A stretch of DNA of 56,710 nt from Bacillota bacterium (GTDB lineage Bacteria; Bacillota; UBA4882; UBA8346): positions 1 to 56,710 of the forward strand of contig JAEWZY010000081.1 in NCBI GenBank assembly GCA_023394955.1, in the 5' to 3' direction. Of this stretch, positions 25,442-35,113 are shown piece by piece. A program made the translations under genes and the position numbers. Numbering within the stretch: position 1 is the stretch's first letter; each line of letters opens with the position of its first letter. The notes below the pieces were generated by a model, which did no database searches, had not been told where the DNA came from, and saw only the letters and a program-made list of their open reading frames with translations.

Positions 25442-25454
25442 ATTAGTAATCACC

Positions 25455-26477
25455 TCAATAAGTATCTAAAATCATACTCCATATACCGCCAAATTGTTCC
25501 TCAAACATTGTTTTGTATTTGTCCAACTGCTTCATACCATCTCTAATAGCTCTTGGATTATTTGGTTTTAGTTCATAGATTGTTCTAGTATTAAAGTCTA
25601 CAAAGTCAGGACGAATTCCTTTTATGCCAGTGAATTCTTTAAATAATCCTTTTGCAGGATTATGAAGCCCCAATTTATAATCTTTATGTATTTGCCTTCC
25701 AATTTCTAATGTTGATTTTGTAAATGTGGCCGCTTCATCCCCATATTTCAACGCGAACTTCCCGCCAGCAGCCCCCCATCCCGCGAAGGGAATCATTGCC
25801 GCAGCTGATAAAGCTGCTCCGGCATAATCTCCTCTTCCTAAAGAAATCAAGGCATTTAGTCCATCCGCAACCTCGCCAAATCCGGGAATCAACCCTGCAA
25901 CATCAAGTCCGCCCTGTACCCAATTAAGAGCTGTATCACTAGTATTTGAATTTTCCCCGACCACAGAGCGATTATTTTTCGTTATAGTTACTGTTGTTTC
26001 AGTTACCGTTTCGCCAGGAATTGTATATCCCGGTAAACCTGTTTCCCGGTCACGAAGCGTAATTGAAGCCGTTGTATAAGTTTTAGTTTCAATTATTACG
26101 TCATAACCAGTCGTATCTCCTTCTATAACAACTGATTTGATAGTTCCGTCAGGATTTAAATCTACTGTTACTTTAGGTGAACCGTCACCCGTACTTATTC
26201 CTCCACTTAACTCAGGCGTCTCAGCGGTAGAAGGTCCCGTCTCCGACCCAGTCCTCCCTGCTCCATTACCGCCACTTCCGGGACTACCCGGATTTGTCGG
26301 ATTCCCTGGCCCTGTACCCGGCCCAAATCCGCCAGTATTACCTGTATTCCACCCAGAACCCCAGCCGCCATCCGGCCCAAGCGGGTCGCTTTCTCCAGAC
26401 CATAGCCCGGTCGGATCTATAGAACTCAAGGGGTTATTGCGTGAATATGAGTATAGATTCGTATTATTCGGGTCATT
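25455..26477 (-). pseudogene. Orphan Rhs C-terminal toxin module (REase-like nuclease tip)
   Basis: The frame is open from 26477 right after a TAA, and begins with the end of an Rhs core, NDPNNTNLYSYSRNNPLSSIDP, matching the same point in the full rhs gene (NPNLYSYCNNNP...DPTG). Then come a Gly/Pro-rich linker, a hydrophobic pre-toxin segment (GLDVAGLIPGFGEVADGLNA) and a nuclease tip with RPDFVDF and YELKP, a PD-(D/E)xK-like core. It lacks the Rhs shell and start, as expected for a displaced tip kept for recombination into the upstream rhs gene. A TTG at about 26429 might allow independent translation. Confidence 0.8.
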
Positions 26478-26545
26478 TTAACGTTAGTCCAAAGTATGGT
26501 AATGTTTAAAAATCAACGTTGCCAAGTGCTATTTTTCAACGGACA

Positions 26546-26935
26546 CTAATTAGTCTTTTCTCTAATACTTTTAATGAATTCTTCAAAAGGATCTTTCACC
26601 TCACCTGAATATGGATTAACATAAAACGTCCTTCCAGCAGCTCCTTTTGATTCCCCTGGAGATAAATTTATAATGTAAAAGCCTGTCTCTTTATCTATTC
26701 CGCCATATTCAAGTAACGATGATTTTTCGAAATCATACTTCTTTGCAATAATTTCAATTGCTTCTTCAGGTGTAATTTTAAAGGAATTTGTTTTGGTTTC
26801 CACCGCACTTTTTTTAATTGAATCTGAGAAAAGAACCCAATTTGTTTTAACTGAATTCATAAAGATTATACATAGAAAACCAATAACTATAATTAGTCCT
26901 ATGGATATCGAGATTTCTTTAATCTGTATTTTCAT
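26546..26935 (-). CDS. Membrane-anchored candidate immunity protein for the Rhs transglycosylase
   Basis: At 129 aa it has one N-terminal membrane segment (ISIGLIIVIGFLCIIFMNSV), with the rest outside the cytoplasm. The exported part resembles a single PepSY-like unit (TPEEAIEIIAKKYDF, then GFYIINLSPG and YVNPYSGEV). It begins 57 nt after the rhs stop codon, the usual place for an immunity gene. The cognate toxin cuts peptidoglycan, so an anchored extracytoplasmic protein is the right topology. The function is inferred from position and topology, not from a known inhibitor family. Confidence 0.65.
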   Translation of the reverse strand: MKIQIKEISISIGLIIVIGFLCIIFMNSVKTNWVLFSDSIKKSAVETKTNSFKITPEEAIEIIAKKYDFEKSSLLEYGGIDKETGFYIINLSPGESKGAAGRTFYVNPYSGEVKDPFEEFIKSIREKTN

Positions 26936-26991
26936 CGTCTTTTGCCTCCATATATTTCAAGAATTAATAACAACAATATTTTTATCTATTA

Positions 26992-29717
26992 TTACTTATT
27001 CCAAAGTGCATTTTGATAGTTTCCCCAAAAATTTTGATCTCTAGAATCATTTCCTGTTCTATACCTGCCTATATTGCTTTGACCAGCATTATATCCTGAA
27101 TAAGTTGCACGAGCTACATTTGTTTCGCCAGCTTTAACTGCAGCATTATAATTTCCCAATGCAATTTCTAATCCAGCTCTAACATTATACTGCCAGTTAC
27201 TTTTAATACTATCAAAGTCATAGACTCCTTTCCAAGCTTTGTCGTTAATTTGCATAATTCCCCAATCTGCTGATACTACTTGATCATTTTTATCTTTATT
27301 TTCATTAACTACTGGTTTCCCATTTTTATCAAACTGTTGCATCCTACTTTCAGTCCATGCAATTGCCAATCCGATTTCAACAGGTAATCCAATTCTCTCA
27401 CATTCTTCTTTTATATAATCGATTACCTCTGTTCTGCTTGGATTTTTACCGTAAAGCTGATTATTAATATATTCTATAGCATTTTTTGTCTTAATATATT
27501 GCTCAGCTAATTTATTAAACAATTCTGTGCTTGGGTCAGTATTTCTGAGCTGATTTTCTAATATTGTACGTTGATCTACTAACCTTTGTTTATCCATTTG
27601 CAATTGTTGTTCTCGATCACTTTTAACTTGACTACTAAGTTCGTTATTATTGCTATTATCATTTTCATTACTATCTTCTCCCTGTGATGATGGTGATCTG
27701 CCCGAACCATCATTCCCGCCTTTACCAGCAGAAGTTGATGGAGATGAAGAGCTACCCTCTCGTCCGCTCCTTGGGTTAACCGGGCCTACCATTGTTCCGG
27801 GATCTGAGGGGTTCCCATAACTCAGTCCCGTCGGGTCAACGAATATACCGGGGTTATTGTTGCAATAGCTATATAAATTCGGATTATTCGGGTCCGCTAC
27901 CGGATCCTCGCTGATAAACCTCCCCAAATCCGCATCATACCACCGGGCATTGTAATAATGCAACCCCGTATCCGGATCATACTCCTTCCCGGTAAAGCTA
28001 TGCAACTCCTCAAAGTCCGTCTCACCGCTCTTCCCAAACTGCGTCCCGAACGTGAAATAATCGGCGCTCCATACCTTTTTGCCATCCTTATCAGTAACAG
28101 CCCTGATCGACCCGACGTGATCCGTGACGTACCAATACTTCTTGGCGTTGGAGTCCCCAATTGCCCCATCAACTCGCGCCAAGTGTTTCCCAAGCGCGTA
28201 AATGAAAGACTTAATTTTCCCGGTAGTTATGTTCTTTTCAAAGATCGGATCAGTACCTTCGAAGACATAGTGGCTCGTCTCGCTCTTGGCCCTCTTAACC
28301 ACCCGCAAACCTTCCGGGTCGTATCCGTACTCTGCCACCATATTACCATTTTTAGTAACCTTGATCAATCGGTCCAACAGATCGTACTTATATTCCCAAT
28401 ACTCGACCCCTGCGCCGGAGGTCTTGGTGAAGTTCACCGTATCGCCATTTATGGTGTAAACATTCCCCTTCTTCACCATATTCCCGGCTTGGTCGTAAAC
28501 AAAAGCATACTTCCCGTCGGTCTTCAGCCGATCGCTATTGGTATAGTATTGCGACGCGAATTCCGTCGTCCGGACCAAGGTTACCTTTAGCAGCTTCCGG
28601 TTCCCCGCCGCGTCATACTGATACTCCTCGGTTCTCGAATCAGCCTCTTGATACACTTGGAGCATCTTGGCCACTTCATTCAGGAAGGTGGCCTTATTCT
28701 TCGGGCTAATATTCAAATGCCTGTCATCGAACTTCACATGCAGCTTCAAGTAACGGGTGGCTACTGTTTCTTTTAAAGTAATCGTAATTACCCCGTTGGC
28801 GTCTTTGACATAATCCCAACTTGTTCTGGGAATTAAGCTGTAACTCATGTTGTCGTTCGATACATATAGTCCTAAATGCCGGTCAACAAGCCGGTGCCTT
28901 ATATAGTTTTGATCCGGCGCCAGCAAGATCTTCCTAATTCCGCCTGCCACTGAGCCAAAATCAATCGCAATACTTGAAGAGTAATAATCCAACCCTATCA
29001 ATCCGTTCAAGATGGGGGCAAAATCCATCCAGCCGCTCCCCCGGTAGTCCGCTTCCTTCAGCCCGTATGTTCCCGGTACCGGGTTCGCATCCAGATGCTT
29101 TCCCGGGGTAACCGCCTTGGTCAACTGGTTGTTTTTATCGTACTCATAAAGCTTAATCCGGCCGTTGTCAATGATCTGCTTGATGTTATCCGCATTGTCA
29201 TAAATGTAACTTAAACCGAGAATCTCCGTGACGCCGGAGGCAGCCGCCAAATCTTTCAACCTCCGGTTGACGTCATAGTGAAAACTAGCCATGACTCCAT
29301 TTCCGTAGGTAATATTCTGCAACGCGCCGTCCGCTTCGTATTGAATGCCGTTGGATGGGGTAAAACCTACTACCTCATTTAACTGATTCAAGTTGTTATA
29401 CCTATACTCCAGCCAGCCGCTGGCTTCCGGATATTTAATCCGGGTCAGCAATCCCGCTTTATTATACTGATAAGCGGTCGTATAGGCAGCGTGATCAAAA
29501 TTCCGCTCGATAGTATTGATCCGGTTCAATGGATCGGCCTGATAATTGCCGCTCTCATCCAGGTTATACCTCACCGTATTCCCGCTATCCGTAACGCTTA
29601 TCCGGTTCCCGGCAGCGTCATAGGCATACTCCGCATGATAACCGGAGTGATCGGTCCCGGCCACATCCAGCCGTCGCAAAGCAAGCAGCTTTTTTTCTTG
29701 ATATAAATTGATTTCAT
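26992..29717 (-). CDS. Rhs/YD-repeat protein with C-terminal lytic transglycosylase toxin; needs a frame change near its start
   Basis: The shell has YD repeats (YAYDAAGNR, YEYDKNNQ, YEYKYDLLDR), interrupted at about residues 205-320 by an insert resembling an F5/8 or discoidin fold. The Rhs core ends ARWYDADLGRFISEDP...DPTGL. A Ser/Gly/Asn linker, a coiled coil and an SLT domain follow, with the catalytic Glu in AWTESRM (about 777), GIMQIN and YSGYNAG. The tip should cleave peptidoglycan. The only start with GGAGG (ATG 29717) is one base out of frame: joining it needs one more A in the A7 run (29690-29696). Otherwise translation begins at an internal TTG at 29679. The upstream signal or export region seen in longer Rhs proteins is absent. 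Confidence 0.85.
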
Positions 29718-29737
29718 ATATCCTCCACTTTGAAATA

Positions 29738-29766
29738 TTGACAAACTTTTAACTTGGTGTTACAAT
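29738..29766 (+). promoter_or_regulatory. Promoter of the tetR gene
   Basis: TTGACA at 29738-29743, a 17-bp spacer, then TACAAT at 29761-29766. It is close to consensus, about 85 bp before the TetR start. Confidence 0.8.
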
Positions 29767-29772
29767 TGTAAC
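29759..29772. promoter_or_regulatory. Probable TetR operator
   Basis: GTTACAATTGTAAC is a perfect 14-bp palindrome. It covers the -10 box of the tetR promoter and lies at the expected transcription start of the divergent rhs promoter, so one bound dimer would block both. Confidence 0.72.
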
Positions 29773-29780
29773 TGCAAAAA

Positions 29781-29809
29781 ACTGTATCATCAAGAGAATA
29801 AATTGTCAA
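29781..29809 (-). promoter_or_regulatory. Promoter of the rhs toxin gene
   Basis: On the minus strand TTGACA (29809-29804), a 17-bp spacer and TACAGT (29786-29781). Transcription would start near 29774 and reach the rhs start at 29717. Confidence 0.7.
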
Positions 29810-29849
29810 TGTAACCCCAGTCGGAGTGAACAAAAGAGGAGAAATTGTG

Positions 29850-30419
29850 ATGTCAGAAATAACTTCAGAAATGAAGAAGAGAGAAATTCTGCGCTTATCC
29901 AATAAAGAGTCGAATAAAATAACGCGAGAATGTATAGAGTCCGCATTGATTTTGTTAATGGCTGAAAAGGAATACAATGAAATAACGATTTCTGAAATTG
30001 TAAAGCGGGCTGGTGTTTCAAGAACAGCGTATTACCGCAATTATGAATCAAAAGATGATATATTAAATACCTTACTCCATTGTTTAATAGCCGATGTTAT
30101 TAAAGCTATGACACAATTCTCCTATGTCACCGAACAGGAATCGTACTGGAAAACTTTATTTGTTACTACAAAAGCTTATGCCGAATCTTTTTGTGTTCTG
30201 CTACAGGCAGGTTTTGGCCATATAATACTGGAAGAAATCACAAAACAAATGACCGCCGGTCTCAAGGAAGAAAATGCGAAAGATAGGTATGACATGATTT
30301 TTTGGAGCGGAGCTGTTTATAACGTACTGACAAATTGGGTTCAGGGCGGTATGAAGCAGACGGAAGATGAAATGGTACAAATATGTTTATATATTTTAGA
30401 AAATTTTAATAATGCATAG
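29850..30419 (+). CDS. TetR-family regulator divergent from rhs
   Basis: 189 aa. The N-terminal helix-turn-helix is clear: a helix ending LLMAEKEYNEITISEIVKR followed by AGVSRTAYYRNYESKDDIL, the TetR signature. The C-terminal ligand-binding half (FWSGAVYNVLTNWVQGGM) resembles the TetR_C group of small Firmicute regulators. ATG at 29850 follows GAGGAG by about 8 nt; the GTG at 29826 lies upstream of that site and is unlikely. It probably represses itself and the divergent Rhs locus through the shared palindrome. The ligand is unknown. Confidence 0.88.
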   Translation: MSEITSEMKKREILRLSNKESNKITRECIESALILLMAEKEYNEITISEIVKRAGVSRTAYYRNYESKDDILNTLLHCLIADVIKAMTQFSYVTEQESYWKTLFVTTKAYAESFCVLLQAGFGHIILEEITKQMTAGLKEENAKDRYDMIFWSGAVYNVLTNWVQGGMKQTEDEMVQICLYILENFNNA

Positions 30420-30530
30420 TCTTATATTATAACTCCACAAGAAAGCAGAAAAACGAAGATGAGAATTCGTTTAGACTCCAAATTAGGGCTATATTTCTCC
30501 TTATGATTTCGAAAAACTGTCTCTAGCCGC

Positions 30531-30671
30531 CTAATTCTCTCTGATCGTAACTGCCTGATTACCTTTAATATATCCTTCCCCTATCCGCCCTTTTCGGCAC
30601 AGGCTGATACCTTCGGCAAAATCCCGAACATCTAGTGCATCATAAACCCGGCACCTTTCAGCCGCATCAAT
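30531..30671 (-). pseudogene. Gene remnant, 46 codons
   Basis: The open stretch reads IDAAERCRVYDALDVRDFAE, continues into LCRKGRIGEGYIKGNQ and ends VTIREN. It looks like real coding sequence but has no start and is closed upstream by TGA. Family not recognised. Confidence 0.35.
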
Positions 30672-30692
30672 TCATCACGGGCTACCTTTGGC

Positions 30693-30821
30693 AAGCGCTC
30701 CACTAACGGCGTTGATAACGGTATCGATTTCGGCAGTTTCGAAGTTAAAAAACGGGTCGCTCGTAAAATTCCTGTATTTAAAGTGGGGAAAGCTTTAAAA
30801 GATACGGTAGGAAAAAATTAA
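30693..30821 (+). pseudogene. HU-type DNA-binding protein remnant with internal deletion
   Basis: The frame reads GIDFGSFEVKKRVARK and then jumps to IPVFKVGKALKDTVGKN. In an intact HU the same two blocks (GFGSFEVRERAAR and VPAFKAGKALKDAV) are separated by about 15 residues forming the DNA-binding arm tip, missing here. The N-terminal half is also lost. Nonfunctional. Confidence 0.65.
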
Positions 30822-30829
30822 ATTAAAAT

Positions 30830-31048
30830 ATGGGCTGTCCCTGTAAAACCGAATGTACTAAAGCAAAAGGCAACCGGCAAATGCAGGTATCCAAAAAGTT
30901 TATCGAAAAATGTCAGGTTTCCTATGAAAACATCACCTCAGAAGAAGGATTCTGTTAAGAGTCAACCGTTTCATTCAAGTCGAAAGGGTTTTTGGAGTCC
31001 TGAAAGAGGACTACAATTTGCAAGACACACAAGGATACCGGACCGGTA
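30830..31048 (+). pseudogene. IS1182-family transposase remnant
   Basis: CPCKTECTKAKGNRQ followed by NITSEEGF, then in another frame LLRVNRFIQVERVFGVLKED, matches the Cys-rich and SEEG-x-x-R-x-NR-x-IQVE-x-FG blocks of IS1182 transposases. One base is missing after EEGF. Only the C-terminal third remains. Confidence 0.7.
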
Positions 31049-31129
31049 AGCTTAATAAATCGCCATCCCGGGAGGATATGTTCGCCCCTTGACGACCTGG
31101 AAAAACCCTATATAGTTTGGTCACCTTTT

Positions 31130-32820
31130 TTAACTTACTTTGAAAGTCGAAACAGACTTTTTTAACTGAGCTGCAACGCTTTCTAAGTTATCTGCAAGGG
31201 CTGTTACTTCTTCCGCGGAAGCGCTTTGCTCTTCGGCTGTGGCGGAGACTTCCTCCGTGATTGCCATGCTTTCCTGTCTCAAAGCGGCGATACTGTTTAC
31301 ACTGGTCATCACGTCTTCACTATTATCAGCCATCTGTCTGGCGGATAAGGCTACCGACTCGATCCGCGACAACATACTATTCAAGCGTTCGAATATCTTT
31401 TCAAAAGTGATAGTGGCTTCAGCGGTTAACTTCTTACCGGACTCCACAGTCTCCATGCTGCTATTAATTGTTTGGACAGCTAATTTGGTTCTGGTTTTAA
31501 TTTTTTCAACCGAGTCGGTAATAAGTTGGGCCGCTTGTTTCGATTGTTCAGCCAGTTTTCCCGTTTCGGTGGCGACTACCGCAAAACCTTTTCCGGATTC
31601 GCCGGCCCGCGCCGCCTCAATGGATGCGTTCAACGCTAGCAGAGTGGTCTGTTCGGCGATTCCTTGAATAATTGAGGTGGTTTCTCCAATTTCTTCCGAA
31701 GTATGGTTTAGCTCATTAATTACTCCCATCACTTTTTTGGTCGAATCATAGATTTTGACAATCTCTTGGGCAATATCCCCGGTAACTGTTTTCCCCGCCT
31801 TTGCGGAAGTGGCTACCTCTTCGGAATTCATGGTAATGCTTTTCACCTCTGTCGAAACCTGGTGTACCAACCCCGCTAAATAACTAACTGTTTTAACCGC
31901 TTGATTAAGCTGGTTGCCTTCTTCCGTGGCGGCCTTGGCCAATTCTTCCATTACTTTGGCAACGTCAGCGGCTGATCGGCCCGATTCAAACGAAGCGAAC
32001 TTTAATTCCTGACTAGCGTTATATAATATTTGTGATTGTTCATTAATATCGATCACCAAATTCCGTAAACTCCTGATAGCTATATTCAGGCTTTCTACTA
32101 CCCTGCCAACCTGAATCGAACCAATTGCAGTAATATCTTTGGATAAATCTCCAGCGGCTAAGGCATTGGCCGTGCTCCCCACCATTTTTAACGGACTGGC
32201 AATGAACGAAGCAATCAATAGACCGATCAAGGTCGAGAGCAAAGCTCCCGAAAATAAAATTAACAATGTATTGCGCCTTGAGGTATTGGAAAGATTATTT
32301 CCCAACGACATGGATTTGATGGTAGAATTCATGACTTTGCCATTCATTTCTAAAGTTATGGACTTGATTGCCATTATTTCCCGCTCAACTTGTCTATAAT
32401 TCTCGATGCTATTTACAGGCTGTCTTACAATTTCTCCAATCCTTGCCATGCCAACTTCAATATCTCTAAACAATTCCGGAAACGGATATACCTTTTTTAA
32501 AGTAAACAATTTCCCTTCCATTAAATTTTGCAAAGTATTAAAATAAATTGGCGCTTGCTTTTCATCCTGGATCAGGTCCGCTAAGTATTTGTTCTGAAAT
32601 TCATTAAACTCATTTTGTATTTTTTGAAATTCCACCACACCCTGTAAACTCTGAGAAAATATATCTTCCGATACTTGTTGCATTTGGTTGATATTACGAA
32701 TTCCCAAATAGCCTTGAATACCCAAGAAAATTGACATTAAAACCACTATCACCATAATCTGTTGAAATACTTTTAACTTTAGAAATGGAGCCAACAATAA
32801 ACGATAGCCCGTATCACCAT
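31130..32820 (-). CDS. Methyl-accepting chemotaxis protein, frameshift near start
   Basis: Architecture: first membrane segment (QQIMVIVVLMSIFLGIQGYLG), an extracytoplasmic helical sensor of about 150 aa, a second segment (LLILFSGALLSTLIGLLIASFI), HAMP, then a signalling domain with the conserved hairpin tip (IAEQTTLLALNASIEAARAGESGKGFAVVA). It relays chemical signals to CheA. The best start, ATG 32820 with GGAGG 8 nt upstream, is out of frame by one base. The duplicated copy of this region (35040-35065) has one more base (GCTTATCG against GCTATCG) and reads straight through, so a base is missing near 32804. Otherwise translation would need a TTG at 32797. Ligand unknown. Confidence 0.88.
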
Positions 32821-33066
32821 CTTTAATACCTCCATAGCCCTATCGAACAAAGATTAGTTTGCATAAATTCAGAGCGGTAACTCTGACTCAAGTCCAAGTT
32901 CACGGGCAACTTTGATTAAATCATTAATCGTATCCTGGAGAAATTGCAATCCCTCTTCCCGATAGCGCAGCTCATTGCGAGCCTCCAATTCACCAGGATA
33001 GAGCACTTCTTCATAACCCCTGGTCAACGGCACTGACTTAAGTGAAACAATCATTTCCTCCATGAT
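32688..33066 (-). repeat. Duplicated segment, copy A (MCP 5' end plus Ldh_2 3' end)
   Basis: This segment and 34935-35310 are near-identical in order: the MCP N-terminal coding part, its leader, and the last ~65 codons of the Ldh_2 gene. Copy B also carries 34787-34934, matching MCP bases 31263-31407, joined by deletion. The esterase gene lies between the copies. Confidence 0.85.
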
Positions 33067-33114
33067 GGCGACCCTGCCCGAAACTTCCGTTTCAGACAGG
33101 GTTTTAAACTCCAT
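32869..33114 (-). pseudogene. Ldh_2-family dehydrogenase C-terminal fragment (duplicate)
   Basis: From MEEM to the end (SLKSVPLTRGYEEVLYPGE...) this repeats the C-terminus of the gene at 35114-36165 with few changes. The first 17 codons before that are unrelated, marking the duplication breakpoint near 33066. It cannot form the enzyme fold. Confidence 0.85.
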
Positions 33115-33147
33115 TTTGGTGCTATAAAAGAATAAATTATGGCTTTA

Positions 33148-34623
33148 TTACTTTACTTGTTGAAACAACCAATCAAACATCTCCCGATGCAAAACGGCTA
33201 CTTTGGACGCTTGATGGCGTTCCGCGATACCCAGGCTGAAATATTCTTGGTCGTCCAGCACCGTGACATGTACCAGTTTACTAATCTCTTCCGCCGAAAG
33301 TCCTTTCTCGGCATACAACTCGCGGAGCAGTTCATAGGTGGTGTATCCATTTAAGAACGGAATCGATTCATCGTTTACCGCATGCCAGACCCATACCGAG
33401 ACCTTATTCTTTACAACATCTTGCATCGCTTCTTTACCCTTTTCATAGGACCCCTTTGGCAGACGGGCTTCCTTCATAATTTTCTGGATACTGTACCAAT
33501 TCTCCCCGACGAAATTCTTGCTAGCGTCCTTATTGTAGACATTGATAAAAGAATCTCCGCCCTCAAGACCGGGAAGCACCCAGGTACTATTGCACTGCAC
33601 ATACGCGGTAAAGACCGAAGCGTTTTTTGCCATCATCTGGCTCACCAACATACCGCCAAATGAGCTGCTAAAGCCATAAACGCGGCTTTTATCGATGGAG
33701 TAGTTTTTCTCAATATATTCAATCAAGTAGAGGCCATCATCAACATAATCGACACCCCATTCTTTGGGCTCGTTTCTCCAAATCTGCGGCGAAACGATGA
33801 TCGAATCCGGTTCATATTTCGAAAATGCCAGCGCGACGCCGTCACGGCTGACTACAGCGCCGATGTTGACTAAGTTTCCTTTAGCGTCCTTCTGTTTATA
33901 ATTGAGTCGGCCGCCATTTCCGGTAGAATTGAATATCAGGGGGTATTTTTTCGAGGGGTCGTAGTTTTTCGGAACATAGAATGTAAAATAGATATTGCTC
34001 TTACCATTGCGCGATTTGATTGACATGTTTTTAAATCTGTCCAAATCAGGGGTAGAGACATCGGCCGCGTTCAGCGTCGGGAGTAATCCGGCGGACACTA
34101 CCACCTTACCGGCGGCGTTTTTAACATCGACCTTCTGGGTGATTTTCAGGTCCGAAAAATCGATCCGGCGCCATTCACACTGTTCACCGACTAATCTCCA
34201 GGTACAAAGTCCCGCGTTATGATTGGGTTTATACCAGCCATCCTCAAAAATACAAACCTTGGTGGGCTCTAATTCGATAATAACGTACTTTCCAGAGACG
34301 GACTTTTTATCGTCCCGCTTTGCCGGACTATTATTGGTGTAAACCGCGGTGAGCGGGGCAACGCTGAAAGGACGACGGTCATAATCTTCCTTCATCTTTG
34401 CGGTGGCAAAGTCAACGACGCTATAGCCATTGATTCCCGGGGCAACGACTTTCTCGCTATATTGAATAGCAAGATAGGAGATTTGATGATAGACCGGGAA
34501 AATCTCGGCGCCGGCGGTTATGCCGACAATTTCACCGGCAGCCTGCAACTGTGCGACGCCGCTAAACCCAATTAGACCAAAAACCATCAAAGTTACTAAC
34601 AAAACCGTCATAAACTTTTTCAT
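33148..34623 (-). CDS. Secreted alpha/beta-hydrolase, esterase or PHB-depolymerase-like
   Basis: A signal peptide (MKKFMTVLLVTLMVFGLIGFSG, cleavage near LQAAG) is followed by an Ig-like beta domain of about 180 aa and an alpha/beta-hydrolase domain. The nucleophile Ser is in YGFSSSFGGML; the acid is probably Asp in HAVNDESIPF, and the His is in AERHQASKVA. N-terminal accessory plus esterase domains are known in secreted feruloyl or PHB-type esterases, but the substrate cannot be read from the sequence. Strong AAGGAGGGAGG site before the ATG. It stands between two copies of a duplicated segment, so it may have arrived with that rearrangement. Confidence 0.8.
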   Translation of the reverse strand: MKKFMTVLLVTLMVFGLIGFSGVAQLQAAGEIVGITAGAEIFPVYHQISYLAIQYSEKVVAPGINGYSVVDFATAKMKEDYDRRPFSVAPLTAVYTNNSPAKRDDKKSVSGKYVIIELEPTKVCIFEDGWYKPNHNAGLCTWRLVGEQCEWRRIDFSDLKITQKVDVKNAAGKVVVSAGLLPTLNAADVSTPDLDRFKNMSIKSRNGKSNIYFTFYVPKNYDPSKKYPLIFNSTGNGGRLNYKQKDAKGNLVNIGAVVSRDGVALAFSKYEPDSIIVSPQIWRNEPKEWGVDYVDDGLYLIEYIEKNYSIDKSRVYGFSSSFGGMLVSQMMAKNASVFTAYVQCNSTWVLPGLEGGDSFINVYNKDASKNFVGENWYSIQKIMKEARLPKGSYEKGKEAMQDVVKNKVSVWVWHAVNDESIPFLNGYTTYELLRELYAEKGLSAEEISKLVHVTVLDDQEYFSLGIAERHQASKVAVLHREMFDWLFQQVK

Positions 34624-34786
34624 TTCCTCCCTCCTTATTTTTTATTTTGTACTGCAGCAGTTAGTCTTGCGCTTTCCTCCCCCTCTCTTGCCTCTCTGTA
34701 GCTTAAACTAAGGCTTGTTTTTTTTAGCTCTTTAGAGGCCCTTAGTTTATTGCGCCTTTTTTACATTATTTTTCACGCTACAACCT

Positions 34787-35065
34787 TCCATGTTTTCCTG
34801 TCTCAAAGCGGCGATAATGTTTACACTGGTCGTCACATTTTCACTACTATCAGCCGTCCGTCTGGCGGACAAAGCTACCGACTCAATCCGCGACAACATA
34901 CTACTCAAACGTTCGAATATCTTTTCATTGGTTAATAATACGAATTCCCAAATAGCCTTGAATACCCAAGAAAACCGAGACTAAAATCACTATCACCATA
35001 ATCTGTTGAAATACTTTTAACTTTAGAAATGGAGCCAACAATAAACGATAAGCCCGTATCACCAT
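34787..35065 (-). pseudogene. MCP remnant with large internal deletion
   Basis: Starting from ATG 35065 it encodes MVIRAYRLLLAPFLKLKVF... like the chemoreceptor at 31130-32820, stops at TGA after the first membrane segment, then continues as a piece of the signalling domain. About 1.28 kb between 31407 and 32688 of the parent copy is absent. It keeps a good GGAGG and leader, so a 46-residue product might be made. Confidence 0.85.
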
Positions 35066-35113
35066 CTCTAATACCTCCATGGCCCTATCGAACAAAGATT
35101 AGTTTGCATAAAT

